Assembly (NCBI GenBank): GCA_016744995.1
Contig: JADGDG010000012.1
Span: 1-64,000, forward strand
Length of the DNA: 64,000 nt
Reading direction: 5' to 3'
From: Gammaproteobacteria bacterium
Lineage (GTDB): Bacteria > Pseudomonadota > Gammaproteobacteria > GRL18
In this document: piece after piece, positions 37,029 through 46,379 of the stretch
Layout of the letters: each line of letters opens with the position of its first letter
How positions within the stretch are numbered: position 1 is the stretch's first letter
The notes under the pieces: model-generated
Databases searched by the model: none
Told to the model about the DNA's origin: nothing
What the model saw: only the letters and a program-made list of their open reading frames with translations
Position numbers and translations under genes: made by a program

Positions 37029-37047
37029 TGTAATGATAACCATTCTC
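37029..37047. promoter_or_regulatory. Fur-like box before the 109-residue protein
   Basis: TGTAATGATAACCATTCTC matches 15 of 19 consensus positions and lies 25 bases from the start codon. Confidence 0.65.
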
Positions 37048-37123
37048 ATTTAAATTTCAAGGAAAAATTTGTTTTTTTGCATATATTTAATGGATAAAAA
37101 GTCCTCAGCAAAAAATCATCCTT

Positions 37124-38227
37124 TTATTGAGCATTAACTTCATCCCATTGTGCAATATAAACATCTGTCGCTCTTGGCTTAGCTGGATTTCGATTTGAAC
37201 CAAACGCCAGTTTTTTTCCATCGGGAGAAAACATCGGGAAGCTGTCGAACACATTGTTATAAGTGATCCTCACCAGACCGCTGCCATCGGACTGGATCAG
37301 ATACAACTCAAAATTATGTCCGAATGCTTTTAAATCTTCATGCCAGTCATCCATATTGCTGGAAAAAATGATGCGTTTACCATCAGGATGCCAGGATGGT
37401 GCCCAGTTTGTTGCACCATTATTCGTCAGGCGCTTTTTATTGTCCCCTTTTGAATCCATGATCCAGAGATCAAGTGGTGTTGCGATAATATAATTATTGT
37501 TCATATTATCTTGCCACTGTGCTTTTTCTTTCTCAGTTTGAGGATACCAGGCACGCCACACAATTTGTTTTCCATCAGGAGAAAACCAGGGGCCGCCGTC
37601 ATAACCCGTGGTTTTAGTCAAACGTTTTACGTTAGCACCATCAGCATCCATAATGTAAACATCAAAGTCCCCTTCTCTCTGGGAGCCAAAAACAATTTTT
37701 TTTCCATCAGAGGAAATAATTGGTTCGGCATCATATTGAGGATTATCCGTCAACCTTTGCAAATTTGAACCATCTGCATCAGCTTTAAAAATTGAATATG
37801 GATATAAAGGCCATGCATATCGAACTTCAGAGGGGAAAACTGGCTTAGGAGGACATTGCCCATCAAGATGACTGGTGGATGCAAAAACAATAGACTCACC
37901 ATCAGGATAAAAAAATGAACAGGTATGAGCACCATGTGCAGGACTGACTCGCTGTTTATTTGAGCCATCAATATTCATTGTCCAGATTTTATCGCACTGT
38001 TGTTTCCCGCGGCTGGACTGATAGATTAATTGTTGCCCATCATGACTAAAATAAGCTTCTCCATTGTCTCCCTGATTGGTCAATTGAGTTACATTCTTCA
38101 TATACTTGTCTTTTGAAGAGATTTGCGCCGGTCCCCCCATGCTCTCATATGCGTAAGAGGCCGGTAACAAAGCCAGAATTAAAAGTAGAACAGTAGTCAA
38201 GCCACTCATCAGTTTTGTTATAATCAT
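37124..38227 (-). CDS. Periplasmic TolB-like beta-propeller protein
   Basis: The 367-residue protein has a signal peptide (to about residue 26) and then six or so PD40 / WD40-like blades, each with a F-S-x-D-G-K-x-I-x-F core (FSHDGQQLIYQSSR, FYPDGESIVFAS, ISSDGKKIVFGSQ, FSPDGKQIVW, WHPDGKRIIFSS, FSPDGKKLAFGSN). It lacks TolB's N-terminal domain and is not near tol-pal. A Fur box lies upstream. It could be a periplasmic binding or scaffold protein; ligand unknown. Confidence 0.85.
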   Translation of the reverse strand: MIITKLMSGLTTVLLLILALLPASYAYESMGGPAQISSKDKYMKNVTQLTNQGDNGEAYFSHDGQQLIYQSSRGKQQCDKIWTMNIDGSNKQRVSPAHGAHTCSFFYPDGESIVFASTSHLDGQCPPKPVFPSEVRYAWPLYPYSIFKADADGSNLQRLTDNPQYDAEPIISSDGKKIVFGSQREGDFDVYIMDADGANVKRLTKTTGYDGGPWFSPDGKQIVWRAWYPQTEKEKAQWQDNMNNNYIIATPLDLWIMDSKGDNKKRLTNNGATNWAPSWHPDGKRIIFSSNMDDWHEDLKAFGHNFELYLIQSDGSGLVRITYNNVFDSFPMFSPDGKKLAFGSNRNPAKPRATDVYIAQWDEVNAQ

Positions 38228-38264
38228 ATGCTATTGGTCACTTCAGGTTAAAGAAGAAATCATT

Positions 38265-38283
38265 GTAAATAATAATCATTATC
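38265..38283. promoter_or_regulatory. Fur box before the beta-propeller protein
   Basis: GTAAATAATAATCATTATC matches 16 of 19 consensus positions, 38 bases upstream of the start codon. Confidence 0.78.
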
Positions 38284-38353
38284 ATTTCAATTAATTCTAA
38301 TCGAATATGTGATCAATTAAAAGAATGCTTTTTCAGCCTGAATAAATCAGAAT

Positions 38354-39550
38354 TTATTTTGATTTAAGGTAACACTCAAGCATGCCGGAATGGCTTTCTT
38401 TTAGCTGCTTTCTTAAGGTAATTGATTGTTCTTTCTCAGTTATTTCAGTCTGTATTAGTTTATGTAAAATTACAAATACTTCAGGGGCCTGTGTGTCTGA
38501 GATGATATGATGGGAAATACCAGGCATTTTTATTAAAAGCCAGCAAGGAAAATTTTTCAGGCCCCACTGATTGTCAAGCTCACGATCCTGGAAATCATGC
38601 CAACTATTTTTTAACATGGGATCATTATTAATCAGCAATTCAAGATGTTGCTCAGAAAATTGCCAGAAGTATTGACAAACAGCCTGAATGTATTGCTCTT
38701 GACGGCCTGATTTTCTTAAAGCTATGACATAGCGAACAAAGAGTCTGGGTTGATGTTTGGCAGAAGACTGTTTTTCAATGCTGTCAATTACAGCCTGCCA
38801 GTCTGGGATCTGTTCAAAACAAACTGATGTATGCAGCCCTTCTATTCCTTGAAGATCATCAATATAGCCAGCCAGACGACGCCAGAATAAAGACATGTAG
38901 TCACGTTCCTGACCGGCAAGGGTTTTTCGGGCTAATGGTGCCAGCTCATTAAGTAAATATTGCATTTCCTCTTCAGGATCACTGACATTCTCCTCTTCAA
39001 GTGCATTGATTAAGGCATCCAATAGTATTTTAGCCGGTTTAATGATCTCATTCTGCGGCTCAATATCATATAGAGCCTGAAAGGTTTGGCTGGAGATTTT
39101 AATATTTCTTGAAATCAGAGCACGTTTTAAATCATTACAGAGGTTTAATGACTGATTATCAAAAAACAAATCCATTTGATCATCTGTCTCTTGCCGAAAA
39201 TACTGTGTATTCAGATACTCTGAAAGTACACTATTGTCAGGACAAATGGTTAAATTTTTATGAGTATTTTGCTCCCATTGCTGCATATAGACAGGTTCTG
39301 AATTCATTTTTAATGAAACAACATAATGTTTTGCTTCATTTAACAAGGGAATGATCGCTTTCTTTTTAGACTCTAATACTTCTGAAAGAGTAGAATATTG
39401 ACCCATACGCCATTGCTCATAGTCTGCGTAGGGTAATAAAGCAGTACGCAATAATAATTCAATCGCCTGATAACTGCCGGTTTCAATAATTATTTGATCG
39501 ACTTTATAAATAAGTTCTTTATCAAATTGAATTTTTTGTTTTGTCTTCAT
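38354..39550 (-). CDS. Hypothetical cytoplasmic protein (398 residues)
   Basis: A soluble, mainly helical acidic protein with segments such as LLNELAPLARKTLAGQERDY and LHTSVCFEQIPDWQAVIDSI. There is no signal peptide, membrane segment or catalytic motif. The ATG at 39550 is used (a TTG lies four codons upstream); no clear ribosome site is seen. It is downstream of hipB on the same strand, 74 bases away. Family not recognised. Confidence 0.62.
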   Translation of the reverse strand: MKTKQKIQFDKELIYKVDQIIIETGSYQAIELLLRTALLPYADYEQWRMGQYSTLSEVLESKKKAIIPLLNEAKHYVVSLKMNSEPVYMQQWEQNTHKNLTICPDNSVLSEYLNTQYFRQETDDQMDLFFDNQSLNLCNDLKRALISRNIKISSQTFQALYDIEPQNEIIKPAKILLDALINALEEENVSDPEEEMQYLLNELAPLARKTLAGQERDYMSLFWRRLAGYIDDLQGIEGLHTSVCFEQIPDWQAVIDSIEKQSSAKHQPRLFVRYVIALRKSGRQEQYIQAVCQYFWQFSEQHLELLINNDPMLKNSWHDFQDRELDNQWGLKNFPCWLLIKMPGISHHIISDTQAPEVFVILHKLIQTEITEKEQSITLRKQLKESHSGMLECYLKSK

Positions 39551-39624
39551 TATTTGAGTCAAATTATAGGCTTGAAAAAGTCATTAAATTTTATGTACTA
39601 TAATTATGTACTATAAATAGTCAA

Positions 39625-39879
39625 TCAATAATGGTTTTTTATTGAATCTAAATCAGGCAGACCATAACTATTGCTGTTTGTCGGTTTAAAATCAATTTCA
39701 TGGGAAAGTGCATCTAAAATAAGATCGAGCGTTTTAATCGAAACCGAGGCCAGTTCTCCCCTTTCGAGTTTACCAAGAGTCACTCGACTTATTCCTGCTG
39801 CTTTGGCAAGTTGAGCCTGAGTTACCATCCTATCTTTTCTAAGACTTTTTATCTCTTTTCCAATCTCGAATAATTTCAA
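39625..39879 (-). CDS. hipB: HipB-like XRE antitoxin
   Basis: The 84-residue helix-turn-helix protein has VTQAQLAKAAGISRVTLGKL (about residues 19-38) and a short C-terminal strand region (HEIDFKPT). The start is a TTG with GGAAT 6 bases upstream, lying inside the last 41 bases of hipA. It should neutralise HipA and repress the operon. Confidence 0.85.
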   Translation of the reverse strand: MKLFEIGKEIKSLRKDRMVTQAQLAKAAGISRVTLGKLERGELASVSIKTLDLILDALSHEIDFKPTNSNSYGLPDLDSIKNHY

Positions 39880-41062
39880 CGGGTAATTCCTTATATTGTG
39901 TCTGCTTCAGAGAGAGTTCCCAGGTGGTTATCATTTTTGAGCCAATATCTTTAAAGTTTTTATTGTGTAATAAATATTTTTTTAAATCATTAATGCTTTC
40001 GATTAATGCGGCAATGCACTCATCATAATATCGAGAGCATTCTGTTAAAGAAAAAAAACAATGCCGTATACCAAACTTAATCAATTCTTTTTTTCCTGCC
40101 CAGTTTTTTTTCCCAAACAAAGTGAGAGCTGGCCTGTCTTTGTAAAGATAGACACAGGTATTGATAATATCATAAGCTGGTGCATAGTTTATTTCATGGA
40201 TCTCTTTATCATAGAGTATACCGAAATTCTTTAAATGAGCATCTCCGTTTTTTAATAGATAATTCATAACAATGGTTTTATAAAAGTGTCTCATTGACTC
40301 CGTTTTGTTCGTAGTGACAGCATAAATAACTTTTGCTACGGATTCATAACTGCCGCTGTATTTTTCATCTCTATTTTTCCCCTGAAGGACTAATACTTCT
40401 TCAAAACCTAAAAATTCATTGGTGGATTTATTATAATTAAAACGCTCAACCAGTAAAAATTTATTATTCTTGGACAGTAAAATATTGGGTATTAATACTC
40501 CCGATTTTTCAACTGCTTTAAGACAAAAATATTCATTAAGTGCCAGTTCAGGATATTCTTTACCCCATGTTTTAATGATATATTCTTTACTTGTTAGAAG
40601 CGTTTTATCTTCAAGAACAGCAAGCGTTTTTGGCTGCACCCCTGAAATCGCATTTTTATATAAAAATGTATGCAATACTCTAGAAAACATATCTTCATCA
40701 TCATTTTCAAGAACATCCTCAATATCAATACGACCAAACAGATGTTTCTTAATGGAACTTGTGTAACAAAGCCGCCCTTGAATATTTGAACTTAAATACG
40801 AAAAAATCAGAAAATCATCAACATAACCATACTCTTTGCTTAATAGATTTTTAAAAATTTCAAATAAATACCCTTCCGGGATATTCATATCAAAAATGGG
40901 GTGAAGTTTGTGCCGCCATAGATAAGAGGATTTTCTATAGGGCATGATTAAGGATATTGGTGATACATTACTCGTGTAGTTAAAAGCATATTGATGTTGT
41001 TCTTTTTCAAAAAAAAGCTCTCCAACTTTTTTTTTATCTATCAAAACATCAATATAGTTCAT
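39839..41062 (-). CDS. hipA: HipA-like Ser/Thr kinase toxin
   Basis: The 407-residue protein has an N-terminal Couple_hipA domain (residues 1-105: DVLIDKKKVGELFFEKEQHQ, LIMPYRKSSY), a glycine-rich substrate loop SGVQPKTLAVL (about residue 140), catalytic NGDAHLKNFG (about 275) and the metal-binding aspartate in YDIINT. The ATG at 41062 follows GGTGG by 7 bases. Known HipA kinases phosphorylate GltX. Gene order is toxin first, with the antitoxin start inside the toxin gene, opposite to classical hipBA. Confidence 0.9.
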   Translation of the reverse strand: MNYIDVLIDKKKVGELFFEKEQHQYAFNYTSNVSPISLIMPYRKSSYLWRHKLHPIFDMNIPEGYLFEIFKNLLSKEYGYVDDFLIFSYLSSNIQGRLCYTSSIKKHLFGRIDIEDVLENDDEDMFSRVLHTFLYKNAISGVQPKTLAVLEDKTLLTSKEYIIKTWGKEYPELALNEYFCLKAVEKSGVLIPNILLSKNNKFLLVERFNYNKSTNEFLGFEEVLVLQGKNRDEKYSGSYESVAKVIYAVTTNKTESMRHFYKTIVMNYLLKNGDAHLKNFGILYDKEIHEINYAPAYDIINTCVYLYKDRPALTLFGKKNWAGKKELIKFGIRHCFFSLTECSRYYDECIAALIESINDLKKYLLHNKNFKDIGSKMITTWELSLKQTQYKELPVEIIRDWKRDKKS

Positions 41063-41445
41063 TGTAAGCCACCGATTAATGATAATTATAAATTTCATTA
41101 TTGTTTATACTTATCAAAATGTAAAGTATGTTTATCGTTAATTAATATCTATCTGTTTTTTCACTGCTTGTGCTTCCCCCTTCTAGCAAAAGTAAACACC
41201 ATGAGAACCTGAGGCAAAGAATACCTACTGGCTTCTTCAAATAATTTAATTTAAGACTAAGAGACTCCTTATTTATTAACTTCATTAAATATAATAATAA
41301 TCATAAAAATCAATAAAATAATTTATTTTTGCAGACATCAGGTTTCCGAAGATACAGATAGCATTCTTTTTAATTGATATTTGTCAATTTTATTTCTGAT
41401 GATTGTTACGGCCTTTCCCTGAATGCGATATACTTAAAAGATTAC
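41063..41445. other. Intergenic region between hipA and fur
   Basis: This AT-rich region contains the hipA promoter side and the fur promoter side. Short ATAATAATCATAA-like stretches near 41291 are too weak to call a Fur box. No gene or terminator is supported. Confidence 0.5.
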
Positions 41446-41464
41446 TAATGATAATGATATCGCT
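41446..41464. promoter_or_regulatory. Fur-like box in the fur promoter
   Basis: Two direct AATGAT hexamers (within TAATGATAATGATATCGC) form a partial Fur site about 65 bases before the fur start, consistent with autoregulation. Confidence 0.55.
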
Positions 41465-41526
41465 TCTCATATTCATTCTGCTTTAAAAGGCACTTTTTTA
41501 AGAAGCGTGTGTATGGAGTTTGTCCA

Positions 41527-41955
41527 GTGAAAAATGATAATTTAAAAAAATCCGGTCTGAAAGCAACTCTGCCTCGCCTTAAAATTCTTGAATTGTTTGA
41601 AAAAGGTGAAGAGCATCATTTAAGTGCAGAGGATATTTATAAGAAGCTCGTCTTGCTTGATGAAGAACTGGGCCTTGCAACAATTTACCGTGTCCTGACA
41701 CAATTTGAAGCAGCAAATCTGATTGTCCGGAACCATTTTGAAGACGGGCGCTTTGTCTATGAACTCAATAAAGGCCCACATCATGACCATGTGGTTTGCG
41801 ACCGATGCGGAAAGGTTGATGAATTTGTTGATGAAACCATTGAAAATTCTCAGCGAGAAGTTGCAGAAAAGTTTGGTTTTAAAATAACCGCTCACAGTCT
41901 TCAGATATTTGGTATCTGTCCCAAATGTCAGTCAGAGAGTTTACAACAATCATAA
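41527..41955 (+). CDS. fur: Ferric uptake regulator Fur
   Basis: The 142-residue regulator begins KSGLKATLPRLKILELFE and has a winged-helix domain to about residue 80, with the recognition-helix region LGLATIYRVLTQFEAANLIV. The metal-binding part contains HHDHVVCDRCGKVDEF and CPKC, giving both CxxC pairs. The GTG start at 41527 is preferred to a GTG six codons earlier because GGAG lies 9 bases upstream and it matches the Fur N-terminus. It is the likely regulator of the many boxes in this window. Confidence 0.94.
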   Translation: MKNDNLKKSGLKATLPRLKILELFEKGEEHHLSAEDIYKKLVLLDEELGLATIYRVLTQFEAANLIVRNHFEDGRFVYELNKGPHHDHVVCDRCGKVDEFVDETIENSQREVAEKFGFKITAHSLQIFGICPKCQSESLQQS

Positions 41956-42040
41956 AAATCTTGCTATTTTAATAGAATTCCACTATCTTGTGCTTTAGAA
42001 ATCGAAACAACACTATATGTAGATATTTATATAAATAATA

Positions 42041-42235
42041 ACCACAGGGGAATCCGGTGTAATCCCGGAACTGTCGCGCAACGGTGATAGGAAGCATTCT
42101 TCCTTAAGTCCGATTACCTGTAAAAGCTTTAATAATAAAAACCCGAGTCTCGCGTACAGGCTCAGGGTGGAAAGTCTTGCCTGCTCTCTTGCCTTCTTTC
42201 CCCTCTGGATCTGAAACAGACTCTAAAGCCAGGGG
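42041..42235 (+). promoter_or_regulatory. Cobalamin riboswitch controlling nrdAB
   Basis: The leader shows the conserved cobalamin aptamer: GGGGAATCCGGTGTAATCCC from 42047, then CTGTCGCGCAACGGTGATA, and the B12-box counterpart AAGTCCGATTACCTG (42106-42120). Downstream, CCCC (42200-42203) and TGG (42206-42208) can pair with CCA (42229-42231) and GGGG (42232-42235), burying the nrdA ribosome site. No T-tract follows, so translational control is more likely than termination. The outer boundaries are approximate. Confidence 0.88.
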
Positions 42236-42240
42236 ATAAA

Positions 42241-45105
42241 ATGCCAACCAATACACCGAACGAGACAACAAGCAACTCAATAGTATTGAGCAGTCTTGCT
42301 GATACCAGCCCGCAAAATGCACTTCAAAATGCCAGTGAAAGCGCTTCACCCGTTTCTGAAATACACGCCTTTGCCCGAGTGATCCGGCGCAATGGCAAAC
42401 AGACTGCTTTTGATCGAAGTAAAATTCAAATAGCACTCACTAAAGCTTTTCTTGCAGTCGAAGGCAGCACTGCAGCAGCTTCCAGCCGGGTACGAGAAAC
42501 TGTCGAAAATTTGAGCTTGCAGGTAATGGAAGCATTATTTCGCCATTTATCAGAAGATAGTACCGTTCACATTGAAAACATTCAGGATCAGGTTGAGCTG
42601 GCCTTAATGCGCAATGGTGATCAAAAAGTGGCACGTGCTTATGTTCTCTATCGTGAACAACACGCACAAAAACGTGCAGATGAACTCATTTCAGAAAAAC
42701 AACCAAGCAGCATCAAAATTAGACATAAGGACGGCAGCAGCCAACCTATTGATAATAATTATTTACTCAAAATTATTAATGAAGCCGTTTCAGGGCTTCA
42801 ATCAGCAAGCTCAGAGCGGCTGAATAAAGCTTTATTTAATTCAGTCTATGATGGAATGAGTGAAGACGATCTTTACACCACTCTGGTCATGAGTGCCCGC
42901 AGCATGATTGAGTCTGAGCCTGATTACTCACAGGTTTCTGCACGCTTATTACTGAATAATTTACGCCGTGAAGCACTAAGCTTTATATACAATATCGATC
43001 AAAATGCCACTCAGTCAGAAATGTCTGAACTGTATGCCGATTATTTCAAAAACTATATTAAAAAAGCAGTGGAGCTGGAACTTCTCGACAATGAATTACT
43101 GCAATATGATCTGGACAAACTGGGTAAGGCATTATTGCCGGAACGCGATCAACAGTTTAATTATCTGGGCTTGCAAACACTCTATGATCGTTATTTTATT
43201 CACCAGGAAAGCTGCCGTATTGAATTGCCGCAAGCCTTTTTTATGCGGGTTGCTATGGGACTTGCCTGCAATGAAATAAACCGGGAAGAACGCACCATTG
43301 AATTTTATAAGTTGTTATCATCCTTTGACTTCATGAGTTCAACACCAACCCTGTTCAACTCAGCCACACTTCGTCCCCAATTATCATCCTGTTACTTAAC
43401 CACCGTACCAGATGATCTGGATGGTATCTATTCCTCTTTTAAAGACAATGCCCTGTTATCAAAGTTTGCCGGCGGTCTGGGAAATGACTGGACAAGAGTC
43501 CGGGGAATGGGCTCACACATCAAAGGCACCAATGGCCAGTCGCAGGGTGTTGTGCCCTTTTTAAAAGTTGCCAACGATACTGCAGTCGCAGTCAATCAGG
43601 GTGGTAAACGCAAGGGAGCCGTCTGTGCTTATCTGGAAACCTGGCATATTGATATCGAAGAATTTTTAGACCTGCGTAAAAACACAGGGGATGAAAGACG
43701 GCGTACTCATGATATGAACACCGCCAACTGGGTACCAGATTTATTTATGAAACGTGTAGTGGAAGAAAAGGACTGGACTCTGTTCTCTCCAGAAGAAGTG
43801 CCTGATTTACACGATTTATATGGCCGGGAATTTGAGAAAAAATATCAGGTTTATGAAGAAAAAGCCGCAAAAGGTGAGATTAAATTAGTTAAAACAGTTC
43901 AGGCAGTAGAATTATGGCGGAAAATGCTGGGCATGGTATTTGAAACAGGCCATCCGTGGCTCACCTTTAAAGATCCCTGTAACATTAGATACACCAATCA
44001 GCATGTTGGTGTTGTGCACAGCTCTAATCTCTGCACTGAAATCACACTGCACACAAATGATAATGAAATTGCCGTGTGTAATCTGGGTTCAGTGAATCTG
44101 GCCGCTCATATTGATGATAATGGTTTGAATATGCAGCAACTGGAAAAAACCATTCGCAGTGCCATTCGTCTGCTGGATAATGTTGTGGATTATAATTATT
44201 ACTCAGTCCCCCAGGCCAGAAATTCTAACCTGCGTCATCGCCCCATCGGGCTGGGCATTATGGGCTTTCAGGATGCCTTATACCAGTTGAATATTGCCTA
44301 TGACAGTGAGCAGGCTGTTGAATTTGCTGACACATCAATGGAAGCGGTCAGTTACTTTGCCATTAAAGCCTCATCAGATCTGGCTGTTGAACGTGGCCAG
44401 TACTCCAGTTATCAGGGCTCATTGTGGAGTCAGGGTATTCTGCCCATTGATTCCAGTAATACGATGATTGCTGAACGAGGTAATTATATAGAATGTGATA
44501 CCAGCAGTACCATGGACTGGGACAGCTTACGTAAAACCATACTTAAACAGGGCATGCGCAATAGCAATTGTCTCGCCATTGCACCTACAGCCACAATCTC
44601 AAATATATGTGGTGTCAGTCAATCAATTGAACCCATTTATCAAAACTTGTATGTTAAATCCAACCTGTCCGGTGAATTTACCATCGTCAATCCTTATCTG
44701 GTGAAATCACTTAAAGAAAAAAATCTCTGGGATGAAGTCATGGTAAATGATCTAAAATACTATGACGGTTCAGTCGCCCATATTGATCGCATTCCAGACA
44801 ATATAAAATCACTCTATGCCACAGCATTTGAAATTGATACTCGTTGGTTAATCGAAGCCGGTGCCCGCCGACAAAAATGGATTGCTCAGTCACAGAGTTT
44901 AAATCTATATATGGCCGAGCCTTCCGGGAAAAAACTGGATCAACTGTACAAACTGGCCTGGGTGCGTGGTTTAAAAACCACTTATTACCTGCGTTCACTG
45001 GGTGCAACTCATATGGAAAAAACAGTGAGCAATTCAGACACTATTGAGCAAGAGCCTGCAAAAATATGCTCAATACTTGACCCTGAATGTGAAGCCTGTC
45101 AATAA
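42241..45105 (+). CDS. nrdA: Class Ia ribonucleotide reductase, large subunit NrdA
   Basis: The 954-residue protein has two N-terminal ATP-cone-like regions (about residues 40-145 and 155-245). The reductase barrel includes SSCYLTTVPDD (redox cysteine, about 382), NLCTEI (active cysteine and glutamate, about 595) and ATISNI (about 785). The cysteine-rich C-terminus (CSILDPECEACQ) exchanges electrons with thioredoxin or glutaredoxin. AGGGG lies 6 bases before the ATG and can be masked by the riboswitch. Two ATP cones suggest complex allosteric control. Confidence 0.95.
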   Translation: MPTNTPNETTSNSIVLSSLADTSPQNALQNASESASPVSEIHAFARVIRRNGKQTAFDRSKIQIALTKAFLAVEGSTAAASSRVRETVENLSLQVMEALFRHLSEDSTVHIENIQDQVELALMRNGDQKVARAYVLYREQHAQKRADELISEKQPSSIKIRHKDGSSQPIDNNYLLKIINEAVSGLQSASSERLNKALFNSVYDGMSEDDLYTTLVMSARSMIESEPDYSQVSARLLLNNLRREALSFIYNIDQNATQSEMSELYADYFKNYIKKAVELELLDNELLQYDLDKLGKALLPERDQQFNYLGLQTLYDRYFIHQESCRIELPQAFFMRVAMGLACNEINREERTIEFYKLLSSFDFMSSTPTLFNSATLRPQLSSCYLTTVPDDLDGIYSSFKDNALLSKFAGGLGNDWTRVRGMGSHIKGTNGQSQGVVPFLKVANDTAVAVNQGGKRKGAVCAYLETWHIDIEEFLDLRKNTGDERRRTHDMNTANWVPDLFMKRVVEEKDWTLFSPEEVPDLHDLYGREFEKKYQVYEEKAAKGEIKLVKTVQAVELWRKMLGMVFETGHPWLTFKDPCNIRYTNQHVGVVHSSNLCTEITLHTNDNEIAVCNLGSVNLAAHIDDNGLNMQQLEKTIRSAIRLLDNVVDYNYYSVPQARNSNLRHRPIGLGIMGFQDALYQLNIAYDSEQAVEFADTSMEAVSYFAIKASSDLAVERGQYSSYQGSLWSQGILPIDSSNTMIAERGNYIECDTSSTMDWDSLRKTILKQGMRNSNCLAIAPTATISNICGVSQSIEPIYQNLYVKSNLSGEFTIVNPYLVKSLKEKNLWDEVMVNDLKYYDGSVAHIDRIPDNIKSLYATAFEIDTRWLIEAGARRQKWIAQSQSLNLYMAEPSGKKLDQLYKLAWVRGLKTTYYLRSLGATHMEKTVSNSDTIEQEPAKICSILDPECEACQ

Positions 45106-45138
45106 CAACTCAAGCGAATAAAATCGAAGGAATCCAAT

Positions 45139-46299
45139 ATGTTAAACTGGGACGATCCAATTGCATCATTTTCACAGACCTATCAAAATAAGGCATCTCA
45201 AAACACTGGTGAAAAAGCACACCATGCTGGACAAGAACTAAAAAAACAGTCCGTTAATACCCCCCCTGCTCCCACAGAACTAATTCAGTCCAGCTCAATG
45301 CAGCCCGTCTGTGCTGATGATAAACGAGTCGTCAATGGAAAAACAGATATAAATCAGCTGGCACCGTTTAAATACCCCTGGGCCTGGGAATTCTGGCTTA
45401 ATGCGAATCGAAATCACTGGACTCCCCTGGACATCAATATGTCCAAAGATGTCCATGATTACCAATATCGCTTAACTCTGGAAGAAAAACATGTTTATGA
45501 AAATGTACTATCTTATCTGACCACTTCAGACATACTGGCTATGCGTAATATCGGCCTTGCCGTTATGGAAAAAATGACCGCACCAGAACTACAGATCTAC
45601 CAGGCACGTCAGGTCTATGAAGAAGCATTACATACCTGGACCTATCAGCATTGTATTGAATCCATTGGCCTTGATCAGGGCGAGATTTATAATCGCTATC
45701 GTGTGGTGCCGGCAATTAACGGTAAAATACAAATGGCCAATGAAAAAATAAATTCTGTACTTCGCCCGGACATTGATTTAAGCAACAAAGACGATCTGGA
45801 AGATTTTGTCATGTCCTATCTGTTTTTTGCCGGCATCTTTGAAGGCTGCTGGTTTTATAATGGTTTCAGCCCCATCTTTGCCTTACAACGCCGGGGATTG
45901 ATGACCGGTACCGCAGAACAACTACAATACATAATGAGAGATGAAGTATTACATTGCGCATTTGGTATCCGCGTCGTCAACCAGATCATTGCCGAAAATA
46001 ATATTAAACTCGATGCAAGAGCAATCACCGCTATGTGGCAGGAAGCAGATGCTTGTGAAACAGAGTACGCTAATTATATTATGCAGGATCCGATATTAGG
46101 CTATAGTGCCGAGGATCACATTGCACAATTTCGTTTTATCGCCAACCGGCGCGCCAAATCTTTAAAATTAGAGATCCCCTTCCCGGGAGCAGAAAATGTT
46201 TTAGGCTGGTTAGATGAACAAACCAATATGCGCAAGGAAAAGAATTTTTTTGAAACAAGAGTCACAGAATATCAGACTGGGGGTGCCTTAACCTGGTAA
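45139..46299 (+). CDS. nrdB: Class Ia ribonucleotide reductase, radical subunit NrdB
   Basis: The 386-residue four-helix-bundle protein has a long low-complexity N-terminus and metal-ligand motifs EEALHTWTY (E-x2-H with the radical tyrosine four residues on, near 161) and RDEVLHCAFGI (near 267). AAGGAATCC precedes the ATG, 33 bases after nrdA. The diferric or related metal site makes it iron dependent, and its expression is predicted to fall when cobalamin is plentiful. Confidence 0.95.
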   Translation: MLNWDDPIASFSQTYQNKASQNTGEKAHHAGQELKKQSVNTPPAPTELIQSSSMQPVCADDKRVVNGKTDINQLAPFKYPWAWEFWLNANRNHWTPLDINMSKDVHDYQYRLTLEEKHVYENVLSYLTTSDILAMRNIGLAVMEKMTAPELQIYQARQVYEEALHTWTYQHCIESIGLDQGEIYNRYRVVPAINGKIQMANEKINSVLRPDIDLSNKDDLEDFVMSYLFFAGIFEGCWFYNGFSPIFALQRRGLMTGTAEQLQYIMRDEVLHCAFGIRVVNQIIAENNIKLDARAITAMWQEADACETEYANYIMQDPILGYSAEDHIAQFRFIANRRAKSLKLEIPFPGAENVLGWLDEQTNMRKEKNFFETRVTEYQTGGALTW

Positions 46300-46328
46300 T
46301 AGATGGAGAACAGAGCTGTATTTTTACG

Positions 46329-46363
46329 CTGGGAGGATGAGGCAAGACCACCCATACTCCCAG
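46329..46363. repeat. REP-like palindrome downstream of nrdB
   Basis: CTGGGAG (46329-46335) pairs with CTCCCAG (46357-46363). Its minus-strand reading GGGAGTATGGGT resembles GGGAGCATGGGC in the longer palindrome at 46986-47061, so both may be copies of one repeat family. It may also end the nrdAB transcript. Confidence 0.6.
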
Positions 46364-46379
46364 AGATCATTTTACCATA

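Noticed and set aside
41281..41320. ATAATAATCATAA stretch near the hipA promoter as a Fur box
   Set aside because: Matches are explained by AT-rich composition; the conserved symmetric half is missing.
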